Shown: piece by piece, positions 1 to 6,755 of the stretch
How the letters are laid out: each line of letters starts with the position of its first letter
Position numbering within the stretch: position 1 is the stretch's first letter
NCBI GenBank assembly: GCA_964247295.1
Contig: CAXTTV010000163.1
Coordinates: 1 to 11,267, forward strand
Length of the DNA stretch: 11,267 nucleotides
Reading direction: 5' to 3'
From: CAXTTV01 sp964247295
Lineage (GTDB): Bacteria > Chloroflexota > Ktedonobacteria > Ktedonobacterales > Ktedonobacteraceae
The notes under the pieces: model-generated
What the model was told of the DNA's origin: nothing
Databases searched by the model: none
What the model saw: only the letters and a program-made list of their open reading frames with translations
Made by a program: the position numbers and the translations under genes

Positions 1-8
1 CAAGATGG

Positions 9-42
9 AAAAGAGGTGCAGGTATATCCCTGCACCTCTTTT
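9..42. terminator. Perfect 14-bp hairpin, probable bidirectional terminator
   Basis: The arms AAAAGAGGTGCAGG (9-22) and CCTGCACCTCTTTT (29-42) are exact reverse complements around a 6-base loop. Both strands end in a short T run (TTTT), as expected of a rho-independent terminator working in both directions. It lies 64 bases beyond the chitinase stop codon on the minus strand, and would also stop a plus-strand gene lying left of the window. The T runs are short, so efficiency is uncertain. Confidence 0.8.
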
Positions 43-105
43 GTGTTTCCCAAGGACTCAAGATGGCTTTTGGCCACTGAAGCCTCCGCACTGTATACAC
101 ATTAA

Positions 106-1371
106 TTAGCAGTTTCCAAGTGAAGTCCAAACGCCAGCCGGACCACCAGGTTTGTCATTTTGAGTCCACCACTTCGCCTCCCAAAGGGTGTTGTTATACG
201 TGACTTTATTCCCGTGGACATAAGCAATACCTGGATTCCAGGCCGCGATACCTGTACAGGAACCACCAGGAACTGCTGTTGGCGTCTGGCCTGGAGTCGC
301 GGTTGGTGTCTGGCCTGGGGCCGAGGTTGGTGTGGGCTGTGGGGGCGTTGTTCCCGCGAATTGAACAACGATCTTTGTGAAATCCCAATCACCCTGAGGA
401 ACACTGCTACAGGTACCTGAGAGCCCACCGTTATTGTCCGGTGGATTGCACTGGCGATCACGATTCACTGACCAGTAGGTGTAGCGCGCAAGATGGTTAC
501 TCTGGGCAAACGCCAGGACCGTCTTGAAGTCCGCCTGCGTAAAGTATTCGCCGCTGTCGGTTCGACCATTCATGCCTGAGAAACCTTCGTGTGCATAAGC
601 GGTGGCGCTATCCCAGCCAAAGGTGCTCATCAGGTCGCTATTAAAGGCCTGGAGGGCACTGATCTGGCTACTTGCACCATTAAAGCCGCCGTCGAATGGC
701 ATGATGCCAAAGTTATTTGGTGTGAAACCTAGCGTCTTCGCGTTGGTCAATAGCAATTTACCAAAGTAGCCCGTGCCACCACTAGTGGTGCCTGGCAGGG
801 TAATCGAGATATAGAGGTTTGGGTTTTTGGACTGTAGGATCTTGGCCGCACCCAGTTCGTTGTTGATGGCGTTGGCGTTCTCGTACTCGGGCTCTTCCAG
901 ATCCAGGTCGATCGCGTTCAAGTTATATTTTGAGATAACGACCTGCTCAGCATCGGCTGTCGCCTGGGCGCTACCACAGACTTCCCCAAGCTTGGTGCCG
1001 CCATAACCACCAAATGAGGCGACAACATCACCACCAGCTCCCCGAATGTTGTTGATGATCTGCGCGACTTGTGTATCTGAGGATACATTGTCCAGTCCGG
1101 CATCTGATGCCCACGCTGGCGTACAACCACCATTCGCCAGTACAAAGGCCAGTGTAAAAGCTTTCGCCCCACTCCCTGACATCACACTCGTAATATCCGG
1201 TGGGTTGTTAGAAAGCGGCATAACGTACGGGGCCGCTCCATACCAATTGCTCCCAAGGGCGTCCGCAGCTTTCGCGCTGAACGGCTTGACAATCGCAAAA
1301 CCTACCAGCGAGACAAGGAGCAGTCCTGCTAGTATAAACACCATTCCTTTGATGCTCTTGTGTTTCAACAT
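106..1371 (-). CDS. Secreted GH18 chitinase with C-terminal CBM5/12-type chitin-binding module
   Basis: Predicted extracellular endo-acting chitin hydrolase, 421 residues. Residues 1-35 form a signal peptide: Lys-rich start, hydrophobic core, and cleavage likely after AKA. The catalytic domain (about 40-335) carries the GH18 strand-3 motif SFGG (119-122) and the strand-4 motif NAIDLDLE (152-159), with Glu159 as expected acid/base. A late WSVNRD motif (300-305) carries the conserved Trp that floors the sugar pocket. It resembles the bacterial/archaeal GH18 group typified by Pyrococcus ChiA. A Pro/Thr linker (340-370) leads to a CBM5/12-like module (371-421) with AW, YxxGxxV and WxAxWWTQ. The first Asp of DxxDxDxE is Asn here. 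I chose the ATG at 1371 because GGAG lies six bases upstream; a TTG at 1410 and an ATG at 1383 are in frame but lack good ribosome sites. Family assignment is firm; exact specificity is not. Confidence 0.9.
   Translation of the reverse strand: MLKHKSIKGMVFILAGLLLVSLVGFAIVKPFSAKAADALGSNWYGAAPYVMPLSNNPPDITSVMSGSGAKAFTLAFVLANGGCTPAWASDAGLDNVSSDTQVAQIINNIRGAGGDVVASFGGYGGTKLGEVCGSAQATADAEQVVISKYNLNAIDLDLEEPEYENANAINNELGAAKILQSKNPNLYISITLPGTTSGGTGYFGKLLLTNAKTLGFTPNNFGIMPFDGGFNGASSQISALQAFNSDLMSTFGWDSATAYAHEGFSGMNGRTDSGEYFTQADFKTVLAFAQSNHLARYTYWSVNRDRQCNPPDNNGGLSGTCSSVPQGDWDFTKIVVQFAGTTPPQPTPTSAPGQTPTATPGQTPTAVPGGSCTGIAAWNPGIAYVHGNKVTYNNTLWEAKWWTQNDKPGGPAGVWTSLGNC
262..333 (-). repeat. Three tandem 24-bp units encoding the chitinase linker
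   Basis: The linker reads TPTSAPGQ, TPTATPGQ, TPTAVPGG: three consecutive 8-residue units. At the DNA level, GTTGGYGTCTGGCCTGG recurs with a 24-base period (278-294 and 302-318 on the plus strand). Such Pro/Thr linkers separate catalytic and binding modules in secreted glycosidases, and the copy number can vary by slippage. Confidence 0.75.
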
Positions 1372-1589
1372 AGTCATCTCCATAGTCTGTTCTGATACTG
1401 ACAGTGGCAATAGATGGTGACATGACGGCAGGAAAAGAGCGTTTCCTTTCCCACTTCACGATGCTAGCTGAGAAATGCGTAAACCATTCCCGCTAAGCAA
1501 CAACAGTGATAAACAATACTGCAATCAGAAAGTTGAGATAGTACTACCTCTATTTCCTAAATAATCAGAAACACAAACCTTCGATGGGG

Positions 1590-1601
1590 TTGTATATACA
1601 A
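1590..1601. promoter_or_regulatory. Perfect 12-bp palindrome, candidate operator
   Basis: TTGTATATACAA is exactly self-complementary. It lies about 220 bases upstream of the chitinase start and 140 bases upstream of the start of the membrane protein gene. Symmetric AT-rich sites of this size in a divergent promoter region suit binding of a dimeric regulator, but no regulator can be named. Confidence 0.35.
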
Positions 1602-1692
1602 ATTTACCTAATAAAGGGTGTACATGTCAAGTTGTCTATACCATTAGTCATTTTGGATGATTTATAGCCTTTCTATTTCAGCATCTGTTGTT

Positions 1693-1698
1693 TATAAT
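1693..1698 (+). promoter_or_regulatory. Candidate -10 box for the membrane protein gene
   Basis: A consensus TATAAT lies 44 bases before the chosen ATG at 1742. The matching -35 position (TTTCTA, 17 bases upstream) is poor, so this would be a weak or activator-dependent promoter if real. Confidence 0.4.
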
Positions 1699-1703
1699 AA
1701 AAT

Positions 1704-1718
1704 AGGATCTTTGATCCT
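1704..1718. promoter_or_regulatory. Short inverted repeat in the leader of the membrane protein gene
   Basis: AGGATC-TTT-GATCCT has perfect 6-base arms and a 3-base loop. It lies between the TATAAT box and the ribosome site (GGTGG, 1732-1736), about where transcription would begin. It could be an operator or a 5' leader hairpin. Confidence 0.35.
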
Positions 1719-1741
1719 CATATAAGACAAGGGTGGATTTC

Positions 1742-3091
1742 ATGGACACCAAAAGTAATCCAATACCAGAACCCGACGATCAGAATTACGCAGAGATCAG
1801 CGATATCCCCACAACTGAACAAGAAGACGAACCTTTAGGCAAACAAGGATCAAGTAGACGTGTCTTCCTGGCCAGTAAGTACACTCCTCAACAAAAGTAC
1901 AACAGGATTGTGCTCACCAGTGGAGGGTTTCTGGGCGTGTTGATATTACTGTTGCTTGTCACAAATTCAGCCCTGTCAGGATGGGTCTGGGACAAGGTTA
2001 GTAGCATGAATCCTTTGATAGCTAGCTCCTCTACAACTTTTTATCTACAACCCCTTCCAACTTGGGGACAGGTGACAGTCGATGGGAAGATCACAAAGCT
2101 CCCGCTAATCTCCAATAGCGAGGCCGGTCCATTGACACTCAGATCCGGTATCCATACGGTTAAATGGCAGGGCGAACCGTTCAATCCACTGAGCTGCTAC
2201 CTTCTGGTCAATACGCAAATCCCGGATCAAACAAATATCTGTGAGACTCGACCTACTTCGATTAACAATCAGAAGGCATTGCTTATTAACTTTGTACAAC
2301 AACCCGCTTTGGATCAGCTTACGCTCAAAGAGCATCTGGCTCTGACCTCTCAGATTCAGCAACTGCTCACTGCGCAACAGACAAAAGGCATAGTTCAGCC
2401 TGGTGAGCTCTACCTGAGTGAAAATGGTGTTAAACAGGCGAAAGGACCACTCCAGGTAAAACGAACTTTTACGTTGGATACGGATACCACTTTTCTCACC
2501 AACTGTCGAGGCATTACCCTGGGTAACTCCTTCTGCTTTATTAACGGCCATGATTGTCGGCTTTTCTGCACCCTCATCTGGCCGAGGACCGAGGCCGACA
2601 ACCATGCTCCGATCTGGGATATCGCGGCGATCGTGCGCCCCGGCTGGGAGTATAACCCTGAAGGTTCTTCAAAAATTGAGACGGTAAGCGAGGGTGAGCA
2701 ATTTATGAGCCTGAGAATCAGCCGGTCCGGAAAAAAGTGGAAAACAACATTTCATCAGCAGGGAGCCAGTAGCTTCGATGATCCCAACTGTATTGGGACA
2801 ATGAGCATGCTGACAACCACCCCAAAATATCAGTTGCCAAACACAGCGGAACAACAATATCATCAAGTTTTCATTTCAGGGAAAAACAGCGCAGATGGTT
2901 GTGTCGTTGTAACGTCTCTTATTAAAAGCCGGGATACGGAAAATCATTGGATTATTGTGATAATGCGTTTCGGGATCCTGATCGCGGTTGGACAAGACGC
3001 CCAGAAGCAATGGCCGGACCTGCCAATCGCGCAACCAGAGACTCAGAGGATCGTTCAGAATATTATGAAATATCCCACTTTTGCATCCTGA
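1742..3091 (+). CDS. Single-pass membrane protein with cysteine-rich outside region, function unknown
   Basis: 449 residues; not recognised as a whole. Residues 1-56 are hydrophilic and acidic to basic, then one transmembrane helix spans about 57-81, so the remaining ~365 residues probably face outside. Residues about 99-155 (WGQVTVDG, then LRSGIHTVKW and GEPF) resemble a PEGA-type surface domain: a turn with VDG, then a GxHxV strand. The outside part holds eight cysteines (152, 167, 255, 265, 272, 276, 350, 387) and none occurs before the membrane helix, which suggests disulfides. No catalytic motif is visible. The ATG at 1742 is preceded five bases upstream by GGTGG; an in-frame GTG at 1733 has a poorer site. 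It stands alone: the chitinase diverges on one side and a separate promoter begins the next operon. The coding call is firm; any role (envelope sensing, cell-wall attachment) would be a guess. Confidence 0.8.
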   Translation: MDTKSNPIPEPDDQNYAEISDIPTTEQEDEPLGKQGSSRRVFLASKYTPQQKYNRIVLTSGGFLGVLILLLLVTNSALSGWVWDKVSSMNPLIASSSTTFYLQPLPTWGQVTVDGKITKLPLISNSEAGPLTLRSGIHTVKWQGEPFNPLSCYLLVNTQIPDQTNICETRPTSINNQKALLINFVQQPALDQLTLKEHLALTSQIQQLLTAQQTKGIVQPGELYLSENGVKQAKGPLQVKRTFTLDTDTTFLTNCRGITLGNSFCFINGHDCRLFCTLIWPRTEADNHAPIWDIAAIVRPGWEYNPEGSSKIETVSEGEQFMSLRISRSGKKWKTTFHQQGASSFDDPNCIGTMSMLTTTPKYQLPNTAEQQYHQVFISGKNSADGCVVVTSLIKSRDTENHWIIVIMRFGILIAVGQDAQKQWPDLPIAQPETQRIVQNIMKYPTFAS

Positions 3092-3181
3092 CAAACTTTC
3101 GTAGAGTTACTTGCCTTCATCCTTGTAGCAATAGTAAAGTGATCATCACAGGCTAACTCGAACAGCCATTCCTGTCTTTCA

Positions 3182-3211
3182 TTGACAGTAGAGATACATC
3201 TGTGCTATCTT
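3182..3211 (+). promoter_or_regulatory. Sigma-70-like promoter of the metal transporter operon
   Basis: A perfect -35 TTGACA (3182-3187) is followed after 18 bases by TATCTT (3206-3211). Transcription from here would leave a leader of about 85 bases before the ATPase start at 3304. The leader shows no strong hairpin or riboswitch-like pattern that I can recognise. Confidence 0.5.
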
Positions 3212-3303
3212 CTCTCATACAGAGACAAAGTATCATTTATGGGGGATGCCCAAGGTACGAGGATGATCAGAACGGGCACAAGGCAGAGATAGAGGAAAGC
3301 GAA

Positions 3304-3990
3304 ATGTCTGTTATCGAGTTAGAGAATGTGACGATTCGCCTGGGGGGACGCACAATTCAGCAAGATATCAATTTATGGGTTGAGGAGGGCGAATTTATCG
3401 CGATCCTCGGCCCCAATGGAGCTGGAAAAAGTACGCTGCTGAAGCTCCTTCTTGGCCTGCTGAAACCCGCGAGCGGGACCATCCGAATTTTGGGGCAGGC
3501 TCCCCGACGAGGAAATCCACATATTGGATATGCGCCACAACATCGGGTACTGGAAGCCGATCTGGCCTTACGCGCCCGCGATGTGGTTGGCTTTGGCCTG
3601 GATGGTAACCGTTGGGGACCGGGCTGGCCCAGTAAGAAGCGCAATTTTTTGATTGATCAAGCGCTGGAAGAGGTGGATGCCAGTTATCTGGCGGATGCGC
3701 CGATCGGCCAGCTCTCGGGCGGCGAGCAGCAACGTCTGTTGATCGCTCAAGCACTACTTACTAATCCCGCGCTCCTATTACTTGATGAACCCTTTGCTAG
3801 CCTGGATATTTCGCGTGAGCAGGAGGTTGTCGGATTAATCGAGCGCGTCAGCAAGACTCGAAAGATGGCCGTGATGCTGGTTACTCACGATGTAAATCCT
3901 CTTCTTTCGATTGTGGATCGAGTCCTGTATCTGGCGAATGGACGGAGCGCGATCGGTCACCGGCTGAGATTATTACGACTCGGATGCTGA
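3304..3990 (+). CDS. ABC transporter ATPase, zinc/manganese type (frameshifted C-terminus)
   Basis: Cytoplasmic ATP-hydrolysing subunit expected to drive the two permeases that follow; 228 residues as read. All nucleotide-site motifs are intact: Walker A GPNGAGKST (36-44), Q-loop Gln79, signature LSGGEQQ (137-143), Walker B LLLLDEP (157-163) with Glu162, D-loop SLD (166-168) and switch His195. Overall it matches the ZnuC/MntA-like branch. The start at 3304 has GAGGAA six bases upstream; the longer in-frame start at 3202 has no family match. After Gly218 the reading frame gives a foreign tail ending at 3990, while the -1 frame from 3960 continues with the expected family C-terminus (next entry). 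A single lost base near 3957-3960 (for example GGTACACC to GGTCACC) explains this. The shortened protein may still work, because only the last ~35 residues are affected. Metal specificity is inferred from the permease family. Confidence 0.85.
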   Translation: MSVIELENVTIRLGGRTIQQDINLWVEEGEFIAILGPNGAGKSTLLKLLLGLLKPASGTIRILGQAPRRGNPHIGYAPQHRVLEADLALRARDVVGFGLDGNRWGPGWPSKKRNFLIDQALEEVDASYLADAPIGQLSGGEQQRLLIAQALLTNPALLLLDEPFASLDISREQEVVGLIERVSKTRKMAVMLVTHDVNPLLSIVDRVLYLANGRSAIGHRLRLLRLGC

Positions 3991-4064
3991 CCGCGCTCTA
4001 TGGAACACCAGTTGAGGTTGTGCAGGCGTTGGGGCGCATGTTTGTTGTCGGTGCCGAGATATAA
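3960..4064 (+). pseudogene. Out-of-frame C-terminal segment of the ABC ATPase
   Basis: Read from 3960 in the frame shifted by -1, the sequence gives PAEIITTRMLTALYG, then TPVEVVQALGRMFVV and a stop at 4062-4064. This is the usual end of Zn/Mn-type ATPases (PAEIIT, LYGTPVEV, FVVG). With this frame restored the gene would end 12 bases before the first permease, the tight spacing normal for an operon; the shortened frame leaves 86 bases. Either a real one-base deletion or a sequencing error. Confidence 0.8.
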
Positions 4065-4076
4065 GGGGCGGGAAAC

Positions 4077-4982
4077 ATGATGCTCGATATTTTACAATAT
4101 CAATTTATTCAGAATGCTCTCCTCGGTGGCATCTGCGTCGCGATTATCGCCGCGATCACCGGCTATTTCTTGATCGTTCGAGGGCTGACGTTCGCCGGTC
4201 ATGCGCTCCCAAATATCGGGTTCGCGGGCGCGGCGGGCGCGGTGCTGCTGGGGATAGATCCCATTTTTGGGCTTTTCGCCTTTACTATCGCGGCTGGGAT
4301 TGGGATTGGACTGCTGGGCAGGAGCGTACGTGAGCGCGATATCACGATTGGAATGCTGATGACGTTCGCGCTGGGCCTGGGCCTGATGTTTCTGGCCCTC
4401 TATAGCGGTTACGCGGAACGCGTCTACAGTATCCTTTTTGGAACGATTCTGGGGATCAGTGGGCTTGATGTAATTGTTACAGCTATCAGTAGTGTGGTGA
4501 CGATCGGGATGATCCTGGTGCTTTTTCGACCGCTGCTCTTTAGCACGTTCGATCCCGAGGTGGCCCAGGCACGCGGGGTACCGGTGCGCCTGCTCTCGGT
4601 GCTTTTTCTCGTGCTGGTCGCGATTACAATCTCGCTCTCAATCCAGGTGATGGGGGCTCTCCTGGTCTTTACGCTCCTGGTGGGACCGGCGGCCACGGCG
4701 ATCCGTATTGTCCAGCGACCTTTATGGACGCTACTGCTCTCGGTCTGCCTTGGCCTGGTCTACGTGATCCTGGCAATCATCCTGGCCGCTAATAATGGAG
4801 AATGGCCGGTGAGCTTCTATGTCGCGACCATCGCCTTTGTGCTCTATCTTCCAGTCCGCTTGCTTTCTCCGCTCTGGATCGGTTGCGGAAGTCGCCAAAG
4901 ACAGCAGCAGCGGATCATGAAGAAGGCTCTACCGTTGTCACAATCGCAGCCGTTACAAAGCTCTAAAGCTGAGCGCGTGTAG
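4077..4982 (+). CDS. ABC-3 family metal permease, first of two
   Basis: 301-residue polytopic inner-membrane subunit of a Zn/Mn/Fe-type uptake system (ZnuB/MntB family). About eight hydrophobic helices are visible between residues 13 and 267. Family landmarks: AGHALPNIGFAGA (40-52), YSILFGTILGIS (117-128), the coupling segment FDPEVAQARGVPV (158-170) that would contact the ATPase, and MGALLVFTLLVGPAATA (192-208). The family's usual Ser-His in the ALSH motif reads Pro-Asn (45-46). A hydrophilic, Gln/Ser-rich tail (271-301) extends past the last helix. The start follows AAGGGGCGGG; ATG codons at 4077 and 4080 are adjacent and both possible. It lies 12 bases after the restored end of the ATPase and 13 before the second permease, to which it is clearly similar over its length, so the pair probably forms a heterodimer. 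The metal is not determined by sequence. Confidence 0.88.
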   Translation: MMLDILQYQFIQNALLGGICVAIIAAITGYFLIVRGLTFAGHALPNIGFAGAAGAVLLGIDPIFGLFAFTIAAGIGIGLLGRSVRERDITIGMLMTFALGLGLMFLALYSGYAERVYSILFGTILGISGLDVIVTAISSVVTIGMILVLFRPLLFSTFDPEVAQARGVPVRLLSVLFLVLVAITISLSIQVMGALLVFTLLVGPAATAIRIVQRPLWTLLLSVCLGLVYVILAIILAANNGEWPVSFYVATIAFVLYLPVRLLSPLWIGCGSRQRQQQRIMKKALPLSQSQPLQSSKAERV

Positions 4983-4995
4983 TAAAGAGGATACC

Positions 4996-5889
4996 ATGCT
5001 GGAACTGCTTCAACATGAGTTTGTGCAAAACGCCTTTCTAGGCGGAACGATCGTCGCGATTGTTACGGCCCTGGTTGGCTATTTTGTGGTGCTGAGGGCT
5101 CAAGCTTTCGCGGCTGAGGCTCTGACGGATATCGGCTTCGCGGGGGCCACGGCGGCAATTGTTTTTGGTCTAAGCTCGTTTGTCGGTATGATTGTTTTGA
5201 CGTTGCTCTCGGCGATTGGGATGGGGGCGTTGGGTGAGAGGATTCGTGGCCGAGATGTGGAGATTGGTATGGTGCTTTCGTTCGCGCTGGGCCTGGGAGT
5301 ATTGTTTCTGAGCATCTACACGCAAAGCAGCTCATCCCACGCGAGCGCGGGTATCAATATTTTGTTTGGCTCTATCTTGAGCGTCACTCGCCAGGACGTA
5401 CTGCTCTCGGGAATCTGTGGGGTGGTTATTCTAATTGTGTGGAGCATGATCTTTCGGCCATTATTGTTTGCCTCGATTGATCCCACTGTGGCAGAGGCGC
5501 GGGGAGTACCGGTCCGTGGCCTGTCGATCCTTTTCCTGGTTTTACTAGGAGCTACGGCAGCCGAGGCCATCCAGGTAATTGGCGCGCTCCTCTCTTCCGC
5601 TCTGTTAATTGCCCCGGCGGCCAGCGCCACCAATATTGTGAAGAGGCCACTGTCCAGCCTGCTGCTATCGGTAGCGCTCAGCCTCTTCTTCACCTGGGGA
5701 GGCCTGCTTCTGGCGTTCGTGGGAACAGGAAAACATCTGCCCGTTGGTTTCTATATCGCGACCCTAGCGACAGTGACTTACTTTATCTCCATTGGGATTG
5801 GCAGAGTCAGGACGCCCCGCCATCCTCACAAGCATCCGAAATGTCCGCAACACCATCACGAGCCGGAAAAGGCCCTGGCTCTACCATAA
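4996..5889 (+). CDS. ABC-3 family metal permease, second of two, with His-rich tail
   Basis: 297-residue membrane subunit, paralogous to the preceding permease (both open with Q-(Y/H)-(Q/E)-F-(I/V)-QNA-(L/F)-LGG). Landmarks: AAEALTDIGFAGATAA (39-54), INILFGSILSVT (120-131), coupling segment IDPTVAEARGVPV (161-173) and IGALLSSALLIAPAASATNI (195-214). The ALSH motif reads Thr-Asp instead of Ser-His (44-45). After the last helix the tail (270-297) packs six histidines and one cysteine into 13 residues (His276, 278, 280, Cys283, His286-288), a plausible metal-binding patch, probably cytoplasmic. AAGAGGA lies four bases before the ATG. The stop is directly followed by the ribosome site of the methyltransferase gene, so translation is likely coupled. 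Tandem unequal permeases suggest a heterodimeric pore. No binding-protein gene accompanies them here. Confidence 0.88.
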   Translation: MLELLQHEFVQNAFLGGTIVAIVTALVGYFVVLRAQAFAAEALTDIGFAGATAAIVFGLSSFVGMIVLTLLSAIGMGALGERIRGRDVEIGMVLSFALGLGVLFLSIYTQSSSSHASAGINILFGSILSVTRQDVLLSGICGVVILIVWSMIFRPLLFASIDPTVAEARGVPVRGLSILFLVLLGATAAEAIQVIGALLSSALLIAPAASATNIVKRPLSSLLLSVALSLFFTWGGLLLAFVGTGKHLPVGFYIATLATVTYFISIGIGRVRTPRHPHKHPKCPQHHHEPEKALALP

Positions 5890-5903
5890 GGAGGAGTACC
5901 TGG

Positions 5904-6656
5904 GTGGACCCATATAAATATTCTGCTGTTTCACATCGCAGCTTACTCTACGCGAATCCTATCAGTCCGGCAAAAATGGAGACCCTTTTCAGCCTGCTTG
6001 ATCTTTCAAAGGATGCCTCGGTGCTGGATATCGGAACGGGCAACGCGGAAGTTCTTATCCGCCTGGTCGAGATCTATGGCGTGAAGGCCACAGGTATCGA
6101 ACGCTCTCCGATTGCTATTCAGAAAGCTTACGAACAGATCGCGGCCCGTGTTCCCCAAAATGAGATCGAGATTCGAGATATGGATGCCTCAACATTGCCA
6201 GAACTCTATGAGCAGTTTGATGTGGCAATCTGTATAGGAGCGAGTGAAATATTTGGTGGGTATGCAGGAACCATACAAACGCTGACTCAGTCAGTCCAAC
6301 CCGGTGGACAAATCGTTGTAGGCGAGCTTTACTGGAAACGAGAACCAGCAGAAGACTATCTCACAGCATTTGGTGTATCACGCGAGGAGTACACTACTAA
6401 TGCAAACAATATCGCCACTGGAGTAAAGCAAGGTTTAGTGCCTCTATTTGCCCTTGCCGCCAGTGATGATGAATGGGATCAATATGAGTGGCAGCGCATT
6501 CGCGCTATCGAGCAGTACGCACGGGAGAAACCAGATGACCCGGATACTCCGAAACTTCTTGAACGCATTCGCTGGTGGAGAGATATGTACGTCCGCTGGG
6601 GAAGAGATACGCTGGGATTCGCGCTCTACCTCTTCCGTAGCCCAGATTTAAGCTGA
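5904..6656 (+). CDS. SAM-dependent methyltransferase (class I), last gene of the transporter operon
   Basis: 250-residue cytoplasmic protein of the class I (Rossmann) methyltransferase fold. Motif I VLDIGTGNAE (40-49) binds S-adenosylmethionine, the acidic end of strand 2 is Glu66 (GIERS), and motif II-like IRDMDA (90-95) and CIGAS (110-114) follow in order. The C-terminal part (about 150-250) is Trp- and Arg-rich and would shape the acceptor site. The acceptor is unknown. I start it at GTG 5904 because AAGGAGGAG (5888-5896) sits seven bases upstream and the protein then opens with DPYKYS, as relatives of this type do; the longer in-frame ATG at 5841 would overlap the permease by 49 bases and has no ribosome site. 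It lies 14 bases after the permease stop, so it is co-transcribed with the metal transporter, an association worth testing. Confidence 0.82.
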   Translation: MDPYKYSAVSHRSLLYANPISPAKMETLFSLLDLSKDASVLDIGTGNAEVLIRLVEIYGVKATGIERSPIAIQKAYEQIAARVPQNEIEIRDMDASTLPELYEQFDVAICIGASEIFGGYAGTIQTLTQSVQPGGQIVVGELYWKREPAEDYLTAFGVSREEYTTNANNIATGVKQGLVPLFALAASDDEWDQYEWQRIRAIEQYAREKPDDPDTPKLLERIRWWRDMYVRWGRDTLGFALYLFRSPDLS

Positions 6657-6708
6657 CAATTGCCCTATAACTCTAGACGATTGATCAGTAAGAGAACAGC
6701 GTGTCTAC

Positions 6709-6737
6709 GGAGCTGATGGGTTATCCCATCTCGCTCC
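6709..6737. terminator. Stem-loop between convergent genes, possible terminator
   Basis: GGAGC-T-GATGGG-TTAT-CCCATC-TC-GCTCC folds into an 11-pair stem with a small asymmetric internal loop and a 4-base loop. It lies between the stop codons of two convergent methyltransferase genes, where a shared terminator is expected. Neither side has a T run, so it would not be a classical intrinsic terminator. Confidence 0.45.
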
Positions 6738-6755
6738 ACGACAAAGTAAACCATG

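Larger units (their letters stand above)
1372..1741. other. Divergent intergenic region between chitinase and membrane protein
   Basis: About 370 bases separate the two divergent start codons. The region is AT-rich towards the right. It holds a 12-base perfect palindrome, a TATAAT box and a short hairpin, each listed separately. I found no convincing promoter for the chitinase and no small gene with a ribosome site. Confidence 0.6.

Noticed and set aside
2105..2605. Long antisense open frame inside the membrane protein gene
   Set aside because: No ribosome site and no protein-like motif; it is a shadow of the plus-strand gene.
3139..3149. GTGAT-C-ATCAC palindrome before the transporter promoter
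   Set aside because: Only 5-base arms, 33 bases upstream of the -35 box, with no match to the regulator-promoter palindrome; too weak to list as an operator.
3202..3303. 34-residue N-terminal extension of the ABC ATPase
   Set aside because: It starts at the -10 box region of the promoter and has no family match; ATG 3304 has a good ribosome site.
3955..3966. Programmed ribosomal frameshift in the ATPase gene
   Set aside because: No slippery heptamer, no clear stimulatory hairpin, and the shift is at the extreme C-terminus.
5841..5903. Longer in-frame start for the first methyltransferase, overlapping the second permease
   Set aside because: No ribosome site at 5841, a 49-base overlap, and a perfect AAGGAGGAG placed for GTG 5904.
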